Below are positions 1-7,299 of a stretch of 37,421 nucleotides of DNA, piece after piece. This DNA is from Aneurinibacillus terranovensis DSM 18919 (GTDB lineage Bacteria; Bacillota; Bacilli; Aneurinibacillales; Aneurinibacillaceae). The stretch's first letter is position 1; every line of letters starts with the position of its first letter. The stretch is taken from the NCBI RefSeq assembly GCF_000430625.1, contig NZ_AUMJ01000058.1, positions 1 through 37,421 on the forward strand, in the 5' to 3' direction. Below the pieces are notes generated by a model, which saw only the letters and a program-made list of their open reading frames with translations, had not been told where the DNA came from and did not search any database. Both the position numbers and the translations under genes were made by a program.

Positions 1-266
1 CAATTGACTTCCAGCGTCAGTTGGCCGACCAGCTTCTCCAATTGTTCCTGCTTCTCCTCATAGCTCCTTTTCATCTTTTCAGCTGCCTTGCTTTCCCGTC
101 CGAACACCATGGAGGCTCGCTCCAAAAATTCTCCTTTCCACCGGCTCAACATCACCGGACTGATTTCATACTTCCCGGCAATTTCATTCACCGTCTGCTC
201 TTCCCTCAGCACTTCCAGTACGACCTTCGTCTTAAATTCTGCCGTATATCGATTTCGTTTCTCCAT
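1..266 (-). CDS. IS3-family transposase OrfA, partial at window edge
   Basis: Read on the minus strand from an ATG at 266, this starts MEKRNRYTAEFKTKVVLEVL and continues with a helix-turn-helix (NEIAGKYEISPVMLSRWK) and a charged helical stretch ending at the window edge. This is the DNA-binding OrfA of IS3/IS150-type elements, which is normally fused to the DDE OrfB by programmed frameshifting. About 88 residues are visible, so nearly all of OrfA is present and OrfB would lie outside the window. A weak ribosome binding site (AAGGAGGCG) lies upstream at about 285-293. Family call is firm; subgroup is not determined. Confidence 0.85.
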   Translation of the reverse strand, partial: MEKRNRYTAEFKTKVVLEVLREEQTVNEIAGKYEISPVMLSRWKGEFLERASMVFGRESKAAEKMKRSYEEKQEQLEKLVGQLTLEVN

Positions 267-318
267 GTCCTCAGTATAACTTATTTATCGCCTCCTTGTG
301 TCTCACCTTATGGGTTCA
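1..318 (-). mobile_element. IS3-family insertion sequence, left part
   Basis: The orfA above is preceded on the minus strand by about 50 bp of non-coding DNA. That stretch probably begins at the 5'-TGAACCC at 318, because IS3 elements start with TG. Just beyond this point (about 340) the sequence becomes a gene fragment with no start, which fits an insertion boundary. The exact end is inferred; the other inverted repeat is outside the window. Confidence 0.6.
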
Positions 319-324
319 TTGTAG

Positions 325-537
325 GGTTCGTGTTTAAAGGATTCAAATAAAATCCTTCTTAATTTTGAACTTATCAAAGCTCCAAAATATTGTATCGACT
401 ATGTTGTTTTACATGAGTTAGCCCATTTTTTACATAAAAATCATGACCACAAATTTTATGATTTTCTATATGCGATAATGCCTGATTGGAAAGAAAGAAA
501 AACCATACTTGATGAAGAAATTGTAAGGGATTTGTAA
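325..537 (+). pseudogene. C-terminal stump of YgjP-like (DUF45) metallopeptidase
   Basis: An open frame without a start codon reads LLNFELIKAPKYCIDYVV, then HELAHFLHKNHDHKFYDFL, then MPDWKERKTIL, and stops at 535-537. HExxH plus the following NH is the zinc site of YgjP/WLM-like peptidases, and the closing MPDWKER is typical of that family, which is often found beside type I restriction systems. About 60-65 residues remain of roughly 230. The N-terminal part is missing exactly where the IS3 element ends, so the insertion or a related deletion probably destroyed it. Confidence 0.75.
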
Positions 538-676
538 GAAATTTGCAGGCTAACATCTATGTCATTGATAACTTGCAACGGGTTTCAATTTTAGGTACGA
601 TTAAAGTGTCAGATTATTATAGAATAAAATAATCTACTGTGTGGGTTCTGTTGGAGATAAGAATAAATAACAGAAT

Positions 677-740
677 AAAATCCTATGTGCAAATTGTTTT
701 AAAAAAAGAAACAATTATTGCATATAGGATTTTTTTATTT
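677..740 (+). terminator. Long-stem terminator
   Basis: AATCCTATGTGCAA and TTGTTT pair with AAACAA and TTGCATATAGGATT around an A-rich loop, followed by TTTTTTT. The stem is over 20 bp with few mismatches. It separates the metallopeptidase stump from the small-gene run. Confidence 0.7.
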
Positions 741-743
741 TTA

Positions 744-759
744 ATTGACCAAAGTCAAT
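744..759. promoter_or_regulatory. Small dyad upstream of the first small gene
   Basis: ATTGAC CAAA GTCAAT is a perfect 6-bp inverted repeat, 25 bp upstream of the start at 784 and directly after the terminator. It may be an operator; no regulator is identified. Confidence 0.3.
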
Positions 760-783
760 GGAGAGAAAGGTTTGTGAGGATTT

Positions 784-942
784 ATGGATTTATTACTTCT
801 GGTAAGTGGATTAGCCGTTGTATTCATAATCATCATTGCTTCAATTTCAGTCTATACCATAAGTGAAAACCGAAAAGAGAAAGCGTTAATTGTAATGAAA
901 CAAGTCGAAACGGAGAGAAGCGGTAGACATTTTAGTTTATAA
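784..942 (+). CDS. Small single-helix membrane protein, unknown
   Basis: A 52-residue frame starts at ATG 784 with GAGGA about 6 bp upstream. It begins MDLLLLVSGLAVVFIIIIAS, a single hydrophobic helix (residues 2-25), followed by a charged cytoplasmic-looking tail (ENRKEKALIVMKQVETERSG). No family is recognised. It stands first in a run of small same-strand genes (784-2573), suggesting one transcript. The length and the ribosome binding site support a real gene, but nothing shows its function. Confidence 0.5.
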   Translation: MDLLLLVSGLAVVFIIIIASISVYTISENRKEKALIVMKQVETERSGRHFSL

Positions 943-986
943 AGAGTTTGAAATAAAACGGCAAAGATTGAGGGAGCGACTGAATC

Positions 987-1283
987 ATGACTGACTTTAC
1001 AGTATTTGTTGAAGAATTGGAGCGTCAAATTGAACACCACAGAGGAGAGGGCGGAACGAGTTATCGGCTCGAAACAGCAGAACTTTCGCTCGATATAGCG
1101 TTGAAAACTGGAGTAATGGAACCGTTCTACCTATCGAGGGAATCATCAAGAGAAGTGGTAGCTCGGTTCCTAAAAGACCATCATGATGATGACAGAATTG
1201 ATGATGTAGCAAAGGCACTGTATACCATGTCGAGACGACTGATATTTAAAGCTATGATGCCAGAAGAACTAAAAAACATCTAA
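987..1283 (+). CDS. Unknown small acidic protein (98 aa)
   Basis: Starts at ATG 987 with GAGGGAG about 9 bp upstream. The product is soluble and helical, with an N-terminal FVEELERQIEHHRGE and a C-terminal VAKALYTMSRRLIFKAMMP. No family is recognised. It stops two bases before the next start, so the two are surely co-transcribed. The size and tight packing are typical of phage, plasmid or integrative-element genes. Confidence 0.65.
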   Translation: MTDFTVFVEELERQIEHHRGEGGTSYRLETAELSLDIALKTGVMEPFYLSRESSREVVARFLKDHHDDDRIDDVAKALYTMSRRLIFKAMMPEELKNI

Positions 1284-1285
1284 GA

Positions 1286-1534
1286 ATGAGACGAGAAGAA
1301 AGGAATAAAAGAGGTTTTTCACTTATCAAGATAACCGAAGATGAATTGAAAGACGATTTAAAAGTATTTGAGGATGCTTTTCCAACTGGTGTTTACAGTA
1401 TTCCGAATCTGAACAAGTACCGTGTTAAGGTACGCAGGCTGTTAGACTTCTGCAACAAAACGGGTCGAATACCAGGCGACCTGACAGAAGAAGAATGGAA
1501 AGAGTTCTTGGAAGAGGGGGATGACAATGAATAA
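1286..1534 (+). CDS. Unknown small protein (82 aa)
   Basis: Starts at ATG 1286, two bases after the previous stop. It is highly charged, with a basic N-terminus (MRREERNKRGFSLIKI) and an acidic C-terminus (LTEEEWKEFLEEGDDNE). No family is recognised. Its 3' end overlaps the next gene by 8 bp and carries that gene's ribosome binding site, so translation of the two is probably coupled. Confidence 0.6.
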   Translation: MRREERNKRGFSLIKITEDELKDDLKVFEDAFPTGVYSIPNLNKYRVKVRRLLDFCNKTGRIPGDLTEEEWKEFLEEGDDNE

Positions 1535-1718
1535 AAAAGAAGAACGATGTCCGAAATGTAATGCAAATTTGACGGGTGAAGAGATACCTGACGAATTAAA
1601 GGAACATTATGCAGGAACCCATTGGAGCAAGAAGATTATCATAGCACCGTATATCGGAGCAGATAGCGTAGCGTTTCAATGCCCCTATTGCAAACATCAA
1701 TGGAAGAAGGAGAACTAA
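1527..1718 (+). CDS. Small zinc-ribbon protein (63 aa)
   Basis: Two Cys pairs, CPKCNANL near the N-terminus and CPYCKHQW near the C-terminus, make a zinc-ribbon knuckle pair about 42 residues apart. ATG 1527 is preferred over ATG 1521 because GAGGGGG lies 7-8 bp from it. Such tiny zinc ribbons are common in phage and plasmid gene runs; partner and function are unknown. Confidence 0.65.
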   Translation: MNKKEERCPKCNANLTGEEIPDELKEHYAGTHWSKKIIIAPYIGADSVAFQCPYCKHQWKKEN

Positions 1719-1720
1719 GC

Positions 1721-1846
1721 GTGAATGAAAAAATACTGCATGATAAAGCTCCGTTCCCGCAAGCGAGGATTAGCAAAGGAGCAACTTGTAAAGCGTTGGA
1801 GAGACTGTTGGAAGCAATCGCTAAATTAAAACGGGAGTTAGAATAG
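1721..1846 (+). CDS. Very small protein (41 aa), unknown
   Basis: GTG 1721 is preceded by AAGGAGA at 7 bp spacing and opens a 41-codon frame ending TAG 1844-1846. The product starts VNEKILHDKAPFPQARISKG and ends in an amphipathic helix (LERLLEAIAKLKRELE). No family is recognised. Support is the strong ribosome binding site and position inside the small-gene run. Confidence 0.5.
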   Translation: MNEKILHDKAPFPQARISKGATCKALERLLEAIAKLKRELE

Positions 1847-1865
1847 TTATGGAGGCGTATATTGA

Positions 1866-2270
1866 ATGAATGAACCATTGATTCCGAGAAGAGAACCACA
1901 ACCCATCAATTATGGACAATTCCAAGCACATATACCAGGAGAAGGGAAATGGGAATGCTTCGATGGATTTTTGTTTGCCCCTGCCAATGACGACAGTGAA
2001 CGCATAAAAGCACTTTTAATGCTGATGTACCAGGTCGGATTTAAGCGGATGCTTGAAATTCTACCAGATGAAAGTCTATACGAGCTAATTGATGCCATTT
2101 GTGATTTTTCAAATCATAGTCATGATGAATACATCCGCAATCATTGGAATGAAAAGGGGTTTGATATGATGCTTTCTTATATCGAATATCTCGAACAAAA
2201 GTGCAAGAAAGATTATCAAAGGGGCTTCAATGATGGAGTCAAGTTTTGTGAGCAAAACGGACATCGCTAA
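1866..2270 (+). CDS. Unknown protein (134 aa)
   Basis: Starts at ATG 1866 with TGGAGG about 10 bp upstream. It is soluble and acidic, with GKWECFDGFLFAPANDDSER near residue 30 and a C-terminal YQRGFNDGVKFCEQNG. That last stretch resembles the repeated YxxGYxxG-type openings seen in phage and plasmid proteins, including the start of the gene at 3307 (YRAGYLAGHTEGF). No domain is assigned. Confidence 0.6.
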   Translation: MNEPLIPRREPQPINYGQFQAHIPGEGKWECFDGFLFAPANDDSERIKALLMLMYQVGFKRMLEILPDESLYELIDAICDFSNHSHDEYIRNHWNEKGFDMMLSYIEYLEQKCKKDYQRGFNDGVKFCEQNGHR

Positions 2271-2294
2271 AGTTGCAAATGCGGTAGATGGAAG

Positions 2295-2405
2295 TTGAAT
2301 TATTATCAAACGCTAAAAAATGTACATGTTGTATTGGGTAAGGAACAAATCAACTTTTGGGAACAAGAAACTATACGGAAGCTGACTTTGAAGAAGCTGG
2401 TTTAA
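2295..2405 (+). CDS. Doubtful small frame (36 aa)
   Basis: A TTG-started frame in the same phase as the preceding gene reads LNYYQTLKNVHVVLGKEQ and continues to TAA 2403-2405. The upstream signal (ATGGAAG) is weak. It could be a degraded extension of the preceding gene instead of a gene of its own. Confidence 0.2.
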   Translation: MNYYQTLKNVHVVLGKEQINFWEQETIRKLTLKKLV

Positions 2406-2453
2406 GTGTTTGTTTTCTTTTAGAAAAAAGACTATGCGAAAGGAGTGATTGAG

Positions 2454-2573
2454 TTGAAATTGAAGCGGAAAAGGAAACGGTCAGTATTGCATCCAAACAC
2501 CACAGTCGTTATGAAACAAACGATAATCGAGAAGATTGATAAAGCGATTGAGAAAATTGGGAACAGGTACTAA
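2454..2573 (+). CDS. Very small basic protein (39 aa)
   Basis: TTG 2454 lies 8 bp after AAGGAGTG, one of the best ribosome binding sites in this run. The product begins LKLKRKRKRSVLHPNTTVVM and ends IIEKIDKAIEKIGNRY: a strongly basic N-terminus followed by a short helix. It may bind nucleic acid; no family is recognised. Confidence 0.45.
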   Translation: MKLKRKRKRSVLHPNTTVVMKQTIIEKIDKAIEKIGNRY

Positions 2574-2660
2574 CGAGTTTTACACAATGTTGGATTGGTA
2601 AACTTAAAACCCTATGAAATCAGGGTTTATGATAGTTTCTTAATTTCTTCCATTATTAGT

Positions 2661-2689
2661 TTTACAGAATTGCAAAATAACTACATTAT
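2661..2689 (+). promoter_or_regulatory. Possible promoter for the recombinase gene
   Basis: TTTACA (2661-2666) and CATTAT (2684-2689) are separated by 17 bp and lie about 30 bp upstream of the TTG start at 2720. Only the -35 is close to the sigma-A consensus. Confidence 0.35.
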
Positions 2690-2719
2690 GGAAAACTCAA
2701 AAGAAGGAGGAAATGCACT

Positions 2720-3298
2720 TTGGAAATGACCTATCCATTAAAAGATGTAAAGGATATTGATGAAATGAAGGAATATTTTCTCAATGTTCAGGAGAACAAG
2801 AGAAACTACTTGTTATTTATGACGGGGATTTCATCGGCTTTGCGTATATCAGACATTCTGAAACTCAAAGTTCAAGATATATCAGACGGAAAAAAAGCAA
2901 AAGACCATATCGTACTCAAAGAAATAAAAACGGGTAAGCGTAAAGAATTTGCTGTGAGTCAAAATTTGAAAAAGGCAATAAACGCATATTTGCATGAGTA
3001 CACACCTGAACTGGACGATTATGTATTTATTAGCCGACAAGGTGACGAGAAACCCATCACCCGCCAACGTGCCGTGCAAATCTTAAAACAAGCTCTCGAT
3101 GCCTGTGGGTTATCATATATAAATTTCGGGAGTCATGGGATGCGAAAGACATTTTCCTACCATCTATATAAACGTGGAACCGATATTTATTATCTTATGC
3201 GTCTACTCAATCATTCCAGCCCTAAACAAGTTCTCGCTTATATCGGAATCGAACAAGAGGAATTAGACAGAATTTATATCAATCTAAACCTGTAGGAG
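2720..3298 (+). CDS. Minimal tyrosine recombinase (catalytic domain only)
   Basis: A 191-residue phage-integrase-type recombinase. Visible catalytic residues are R42 (SALRISD), K70 in the beta-hairpin (KEIKTGKRK), H139 and R142 (HGMRKTF), H165 (NHSS) and the nucleophile Y174 (AYIGI). The family normally carries an N-terminal SAM-like core-binding domain of about 90 residues, and some members an arm-binding domain as well. Both are absent, so this resembles the small integrase-like recombinases of some plasmids and phages. Start TTG 2720 is chosen for AAGGAGG at 9 bp. It may resolve or invert a site within this element; no obvious attachment core was found. Confidence 0.85.
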
Positions 3299-3306
3299 TG
3301 TAGCGT

Positions 3307-3732
3307 ATGACGGACGATTATAAAGACACATACGAGTACAGGGCTGGATATCTTGCGGGGCATACAGAAGGCTTTAAAAAAGCATTACAAGTGTATATAA
3401 AAAGGCTCCCAATAGCAGACCGATTGGAGATTGCAGAAAAAAGCTTTCATCATCTTTCATTGAAAGATGTCGTTGGAGTTTGTGGAATCACCTGGGATGA
3501 AGTCAATGAGCTTGCAAATCGCTATCCATTCCAAATCATAGAAGAGTGCGAAAACAAAAGGGTTATAACAAATGACATGGATGACTACCAACGAGCGTAT
3601 GTAGAAGGTGGTTACGAGGAAGCAAAACGGATTGTACGGAACGGGATGTTTTCCGTATGCACTGGAAACGATATACGATTGTGCAAGGCTCCCACTAAAG
3701 GAAATCAAATCATTGATGAACGAATACATTGA
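3307..3732 (+). CDS. Unknown element protein, probably frameshifted near its 3' end
   Basis: The visible frame has 141 residues, starting MTDDYKDTYEYRAGYLAGHT. Its middle (HLSLKDVVGVCGITWDEVNEL) matches the middle of the neighbour at 3882 (YLPLNRIIEVCGLDWIQIK). The C-terminus diverges, but one frame over the DNA reads FPYALETIYDCARLPLKEIK, then SLMNEYIDKHISQSL, ending at 3757. That matches the neighbour's ending (FKELLNKYIDNRV). One extra T in the TTTT run at 3649-3652 explains the shift. It is either a recent pseudogene, a phase-variable tract or a read error. LxxxxIxxVCGLxWxxI looks like a helix-turn-helix-type repeat, but this is unproven. Confidence 0.6.
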   Translation: MTDDYKDTYEYRAGYLAGHTEGFKKALQVYIKRLPIADRLEIAEKSFHHLSLKDVVGVCGITWDEVNELANRYPFQIIEECENKRVITNDMDDYQRAYVEGGYEEAKRIVRNGMFSVCTGNDIRLCKAPTKGNQIIDERIH

Positions 3733-3881
3733 CAAACATATCAGTCAATCACTTTAATTCTCAATAAAATCAAGCTGTTTTATAGGATGTTGGTTGAAGA
3801 TCTTCTGCTATGCCAATTTCGATGTTATGGAGTTCTCAGTGGTTTTGGGGTGGACTTGATTTGTATAACGGAGGGGATTTT

Positions 3882-4298
3882 GTGAAAAAGGATTATAAAA
3901 ACCAGATAGACAAGATTCGATTGGAGTCTGAAAAAAACAAGCCCACGACAGATGCATTTAGAGCATTCTTTCCATCTAAAGATTTTGACCCCGATAGGGA
4001 AATAAGGGTAGAAATTGCAACGAAATGTATTCATTATCTTCCGCTTAATAGAATCATAGAAGTATGTGGATTAGATTGGATACAAATAAAAACTATTGTA
4101 AATGATTATGATTTCCGTGCTTTTTCCGAACGTGAAGAACATATAACTACGGAGAACTCAAACGAGTTTGCTAATATATATGAGGACACAAAAAAATTGC
4201 TTGATAAATTTCCCATAAGGGAAGTTAGCGAGCGTAGCTCACTGAACATGAGAGTTTTCAAAGAACTCCTAAATAAGTATATTGACAACAGAGTATAA
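3882..4298 (+). CDS. Unknown element protein, paralogue of the preceding gene (138 aa)
   Basis: GTG 3882 is used because GGAGGGG sits 6 bp upstream; the longer frame from 3810 has no such site. The protein begins VKKDYKNQIDKIRLESEKNK. Two segments are shared with the gene at 3307: YLPLNRIIEVCGLDWIQI around residue 55 and FKELLNKYIDNRV at the end. Function is unknown. The pair arose by tandem duplication and diverged well beyond nucleotide similarity. Confidence 0.6.
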   Translation: MKKDYKNQIDKIRLESEKNKPTTDAFRAFFPSKDFDPDREIRVEIATKCIHYLPLNRIIEVCGLDWIQIKTIVNDYDFRAFSEREEHITTENSNEFANIYEDTKKLLDKFPIREVSERSSLNMRVFKELLNKYIDNRV

Positions 4299-4354
4299 CG
4301 GGGTAGTTCCGTTACAATCAGTACGTTCATCTATATTTAATCATTCTGTTTTTG

Positions 4355-4390
4355 CCTACTCGACCAAATCGTGAGTAGGTTTTTTTCTTT
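4355..4390 (+). terminator. Rho-independent terminator
   Basis: CCTACTC (4355-4361) pairs with GAGTAGG (4373-4379), followed by TTTTTTTTCTTTTTTT. It closes the recombinase/paralogue transcript. Confidence 0.85.
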
Positions 4391-4584
4391 TTTTAGGATG
4401 GTAAGACGTGATTCGACACAATTGCTATTCAATTTGGATTCTTGTCTAACTAAAATGGAAACAGTTGAACCATCGCTCTTCTTTTTTATTCTACCTCGGT
4501 TCTAATCATTTAGCTCCCATAAGAAACATTTATTCCTTTCTCATTTATTTTCCTATGACCATATAAACCCAATTTTTTGTTTGC

Positions 4585-4607
4585 TTGTGTTATAAAAAGT
4601 AACACAA
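4585..4607. promoter_or_regulatory. Perfect operator-like dyad upstream of the winged-helix gene
   Basis: TTGTGTTA (4585-4592) and TAACACAA (4600-4607) are perfect 8-bp inverted arms with 7 bp between. They lie 40-60 bp upstream of ATG 4647 and overlap the -35 of a weak promoter (TTATAA 4590-4595, TATGAT 4613-4618, 17 bp apart). Autoregulation by the winged-helix protein is the simplest reading. Confidence 0.6.
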
Positions 4608-4646
4608 CTGTATATGATATAAAAATTCAAAAGGAGGATTAATAGA

Positions 4647-4895
4647 ATGATAGATATTCTGACCAACAAAAAGATTTCCGTAGCTGAAAGGCTCTTGCTT
4701 CTCTACTTACAAGAAAAGCAAGAAAACGGAGTTGTAAACAAAGAGAAAAAAGAGATTGCACAGGAACTTGGGATTAGAAGAGAAACAGTTATTCGCTACG
4801 TAGCAGAACTGCAAGAGCATGGTTTTATCCGAGAAGAAAGAGATTATACGAACAAACCAAGCAAAATCAGAATTTTGAAGGAGGTAAAAAGATAA
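4647..4895 (+). CDS. Small winged-helix DNA-binding protein (82 aa)
   Basis: The protein is almost entirely one winged helix-turn-helix. KEIAQELGIRRETVIRYVAE is the helix-turn-helix and LQEHGFIREERDYTNKPSKI is the wing, resembling Crp/MarR-type folds. It starts at ATG 4647 with AAAGGAGG upstream and ends in TAATG, sharing one base with the next start, so the two are translationally coupled. It probably regulates the module through the dyad at 4585, or acts as a replication accessory protein. Confidence 0.75.
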   Translation: MIDILTNKKISVAERLLLLYLQEKQENGVVNKEKKEIAQELGIRRETVIRYVAELQEHGFIREERDYTNKPSKIRILKEVKR

Positions 4896-6154
4896 TGGGA
4901 TACAAAGAGTTATTTCTTGATTACAACGCTATGACTTATGAAGAAAGAAAAGCTGATTGGGAAAGAAGAATGGAGAAATTAAAAGTAGATAATCCCGCAA
5001 AATACGAGAAAGAAATGGAAAAACATAATAGAATGTTAGAAAATCAGAATCAAAAACTGGTTTATAACAAGGACTCTTCCGCAAAAGAAAAAGTGCTTTG
5101 GGCGAAAGCACTTAAAAATGAAAATCAATTCGTAGATTACCATAAAGAAAACTACACTACTATTATAAACAAAATTGCGTTAGATATAAATGTTGAATCC
5201 TACGAATACGCCATTAAATGGTTCCGAAAAATAAATCTTCTCAATTTCCTTGGCATCGAGGTAGGTATCGGGAAAAACTTCAAATGTCCAATTCTTAAGA
5301 GTAATATCGCTTCTGTTAATTTCGATGAACACGGTAATTGGAGATACTTTACAAGAAATAAAGAAAATACAGATGGCTACGTATTCGACATTATAGATAT
5401 TATGCAAATCATCTACAACATCCATTATTATAAAGCACTCAATAAGCTATGTGAAATGGCTAAAATAAATGTGAAAGAGGGAGAATGGATGAACAAACAA
5501 AAGATTAAATATGCGGACAATATCATAGAAATACAAAATGTTGACGAAGAAATGGCTATGAGATACCCTGGTTTATTTAAGTTCATTAAGAAGCATCTAT
5601 ATCTCCTACAGGAAATGAACGCCATCGGGCTTGCTAACATTTCGACAGAAAGAGAAGCAGTAGATAACGAAAGCATCTTCTTCGCTTCTTCACGGCATAT
5701 AGCTGAAAAATTTGAAGAACAAGGAATCAAAAAAGACCATTCAACCGTTAGTAGGTTATTGAATATGTTTACTGCACTTGGACTCATTCAAAAAGTCCAT
5801 CAGAAACAAGTTCCAACACACCTCATGGAAAAAGCGAAAGAGCAAATCGCAAATGAGGAATATCATTTCACCGTAACTTTCTATCGTATTCCAGAAATGT
5901 CCAGCGAAGTGTTAACGGCCGCAGAACAAAGAGCCATGAAGCTGAAAAAAGCGGGTATAAAGGCAACTGGAATTAGGATTGATAACATAGAAAAAGCACT
6001 TGGAAGTGTTGTATTACAAGATGTTTTTGGAGATACAAAAGGAATAATAAAGGCAATTAAGGAAAATAAAAGAAAAAAGAAACAAGCAAACGCTGATGTA
6101 AAAGTAAAAGAAGAGACTGTTGCAGAAGAAAAAAAGATACATTTGATTCCATAA
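4895..6154 (+). CDS. Primase-like/replication-type protein with C-terminal winged helix (419 aa)
   Basis: Residues 115-195 resemble the layout of a CHC2 primase zinc domain: LNFLGIEVGIGKNFKCPILK, SVNFDEHGNWRYF, GYVFDIIDIMQIIYN and ALNKLCEMAKI match the usual core, aromatic and helical blocks. Only one metal-type Cys (C131) remains, so zinc binding is probably lost. Residues 260-305 form a winged helix (SSRHIAEKFEEQGIKKDHST, VSRLLNMFTALGLIQKV). The N-terminus is coiled and charged, and the tail is Lys/Glu-rich. Coupling to a winged-helix regulator and the fold-back DNA directly downstream suggest a replication or mobilisation initiator of an integrated plasmid-like element. That is inference; I do not recognise a named family. 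Confidence 0.6.
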   Translation: MGYKELFLDYNAMTYEERKADWERRMEKLKVDNPAKYEKEMEKHNRMLENQNQKLVYNKDSSAKEKVLWAKALKNENQFVDYHKENYTTIINKIALDINVESYEYAIKWFRKINLLNFLGIEVGIGKNFKCPILKSNIASVNFDEHGNWRYFTRNKENTDGYVFDIIDIMQIIYNIHYYKALNKLCEMAKINVKEGEWMNKQKIKYADNIIEIQNVDEEMAMRYPGLFKFIKKHLYLLQEMNAIGLANISTEREAVDNESIFFASSRHIAEKFEEQGIKKDHSTVSRLLNMFTALGLIQKVHQKQVPTHLMEKAKEQIANEEYHFTVTFYRIPEMSSEVLTAAEQRAMKLKKAGIKATGIRIDNIEKALGSVVLQDVFGDTKGIIKAIKENKRKKKQANADVKVKEETVAEEKKIHLIP

Positions 6155-6161
6155 CATTTTA

Positions 6162-6190
6162 AGAACCTATCCGATAGGTTCTATTTTTAC
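6162..6190 (+). terminator. Rho-independent terminator
   Basis: AGAACCTA and TAGGTTCT pair over a 5-nt loop, followed by ATTTTTA. It ends the winged-helix/primase-like operon. Confidence 0.75.
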
Positions 6191-6219
6191 TAAATTATAT
6201 TAAACGATTTCATTATCAT

Positions 6220-6632
6220 AAAAAGTGCAACAATAACCTTCTCTTAAATATGAAAAACAGATATCAGAAGTTGTATTCAAAAGTTTCAATGAATGTTTTT
6301 AATACGTCATTTTACTTTTAGTCGCCCTGTAGGGCTTTATAGTATTTTTTTGTTCCGAAATTTCATTTGTTGGTTTGAAGCTGTTTCTGGTAATGACAGC
6401 AAAGGGGATTATTAACAATCATAGGTGTTTGGAAAGTTTCCCGTTTCCCCTTTGGCTGTTGTTAAAAACCATTCTTCAATTTAATTTATTTTGAATTTTC
6501 CCAATGAAATGCTTTTGAGTGTAGAAGCCCTTAAAGGGCGAAAAGAAGTAAACGGAAGTATCAAAAAACCATCTATAAAACCTTTGAAGTTTGTTTAAAA
6601 CATATAAATAGAAGGTTATTGTCGCACTTTTT
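6220..6632. repeat. Fold-back element: long imperfect inverted repeat, about 410 bp
   Basis: The outer 23 bp (6220-6242) are the inverse of 6610-6632 with one mismatch (…GTGCAACAATAACC… against …GTGCGACAATAACC…). Further matched blocks lie inside: CGCCCTGTAGGGCTT on the left against CGCCCTTTAAGGGCTTC read backwards on the right, and TTTCATTTG against TTTCATTGG. Near the centre, ACAGCAAAGGGGA (6396-6408) faces TCCCCTTTGGCTGT (6446-6459). The arms therefore correspond along most of their length. No open frame is present. It could be a replication origin (single- or double-strand) for the adjacent initiator-like gene, or a MITE-like element; no target duplication was found. Confidence 0.75.
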
Positions 6633-6658
6633 TACCCCAATTACGTATATAAAGAAGC

Positions 6659-6703
6659 GACCGCCCATTGTTGCTTTTGTCGAGTTTTGGGTGGTCATTT
6701 TTT
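6659..6703 (+). terminator. Terminator-like hairpin
   Basis: GACCGCCCA pairs with TGGGTGGTC (one G-T pair) around a 20-nt loop, followed by ATTTTTTAA. It sits between the fold-back element and the mdh remnant. Apart from this, 6633-6813 shows nothing recognisable. Confidence 0.6.
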
Positions 6704-6813
6704 AATGTTATAATCGCTAAATAACAATCTTGATAGAATTTGATTGTTTGCCCCTTGTGGCGTTGCGGTGAACCGTATCATAAGTGATGGTAAAACAGTA
6801 AACTACATTACAT

Positions 6814-7245
<432 letters not shown>

Positions 7246-7299
7246 ACAATCAAACATATGGGGTGGTGGCAAATCATGTGTTGCCATGTAAAATGTTTG

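Larger units (their letters stand above)
4299..4646. other. Intergenic stretch with terminator and operator
   Basis: No gene is seen. It holds the terminator at 4355-4390 and, near the right end, the dyad and probable promoter of the replication-like module. The middle (4400-4560) shows nothing recognisable. Confidence 0.6.

Noticed and set aside
21-350. Plus-strand frame of 109 codons at the left edge
   Set aside because: It is antisense to the clear IS3 OrfA frame and has no ribosome binding site or family features.
744-759. CtsR heat-shock operator
   Set aside because: CtsR sites are direct heptad repeats (GGTCAAA-type); this is an inverted repeat with a different centre.
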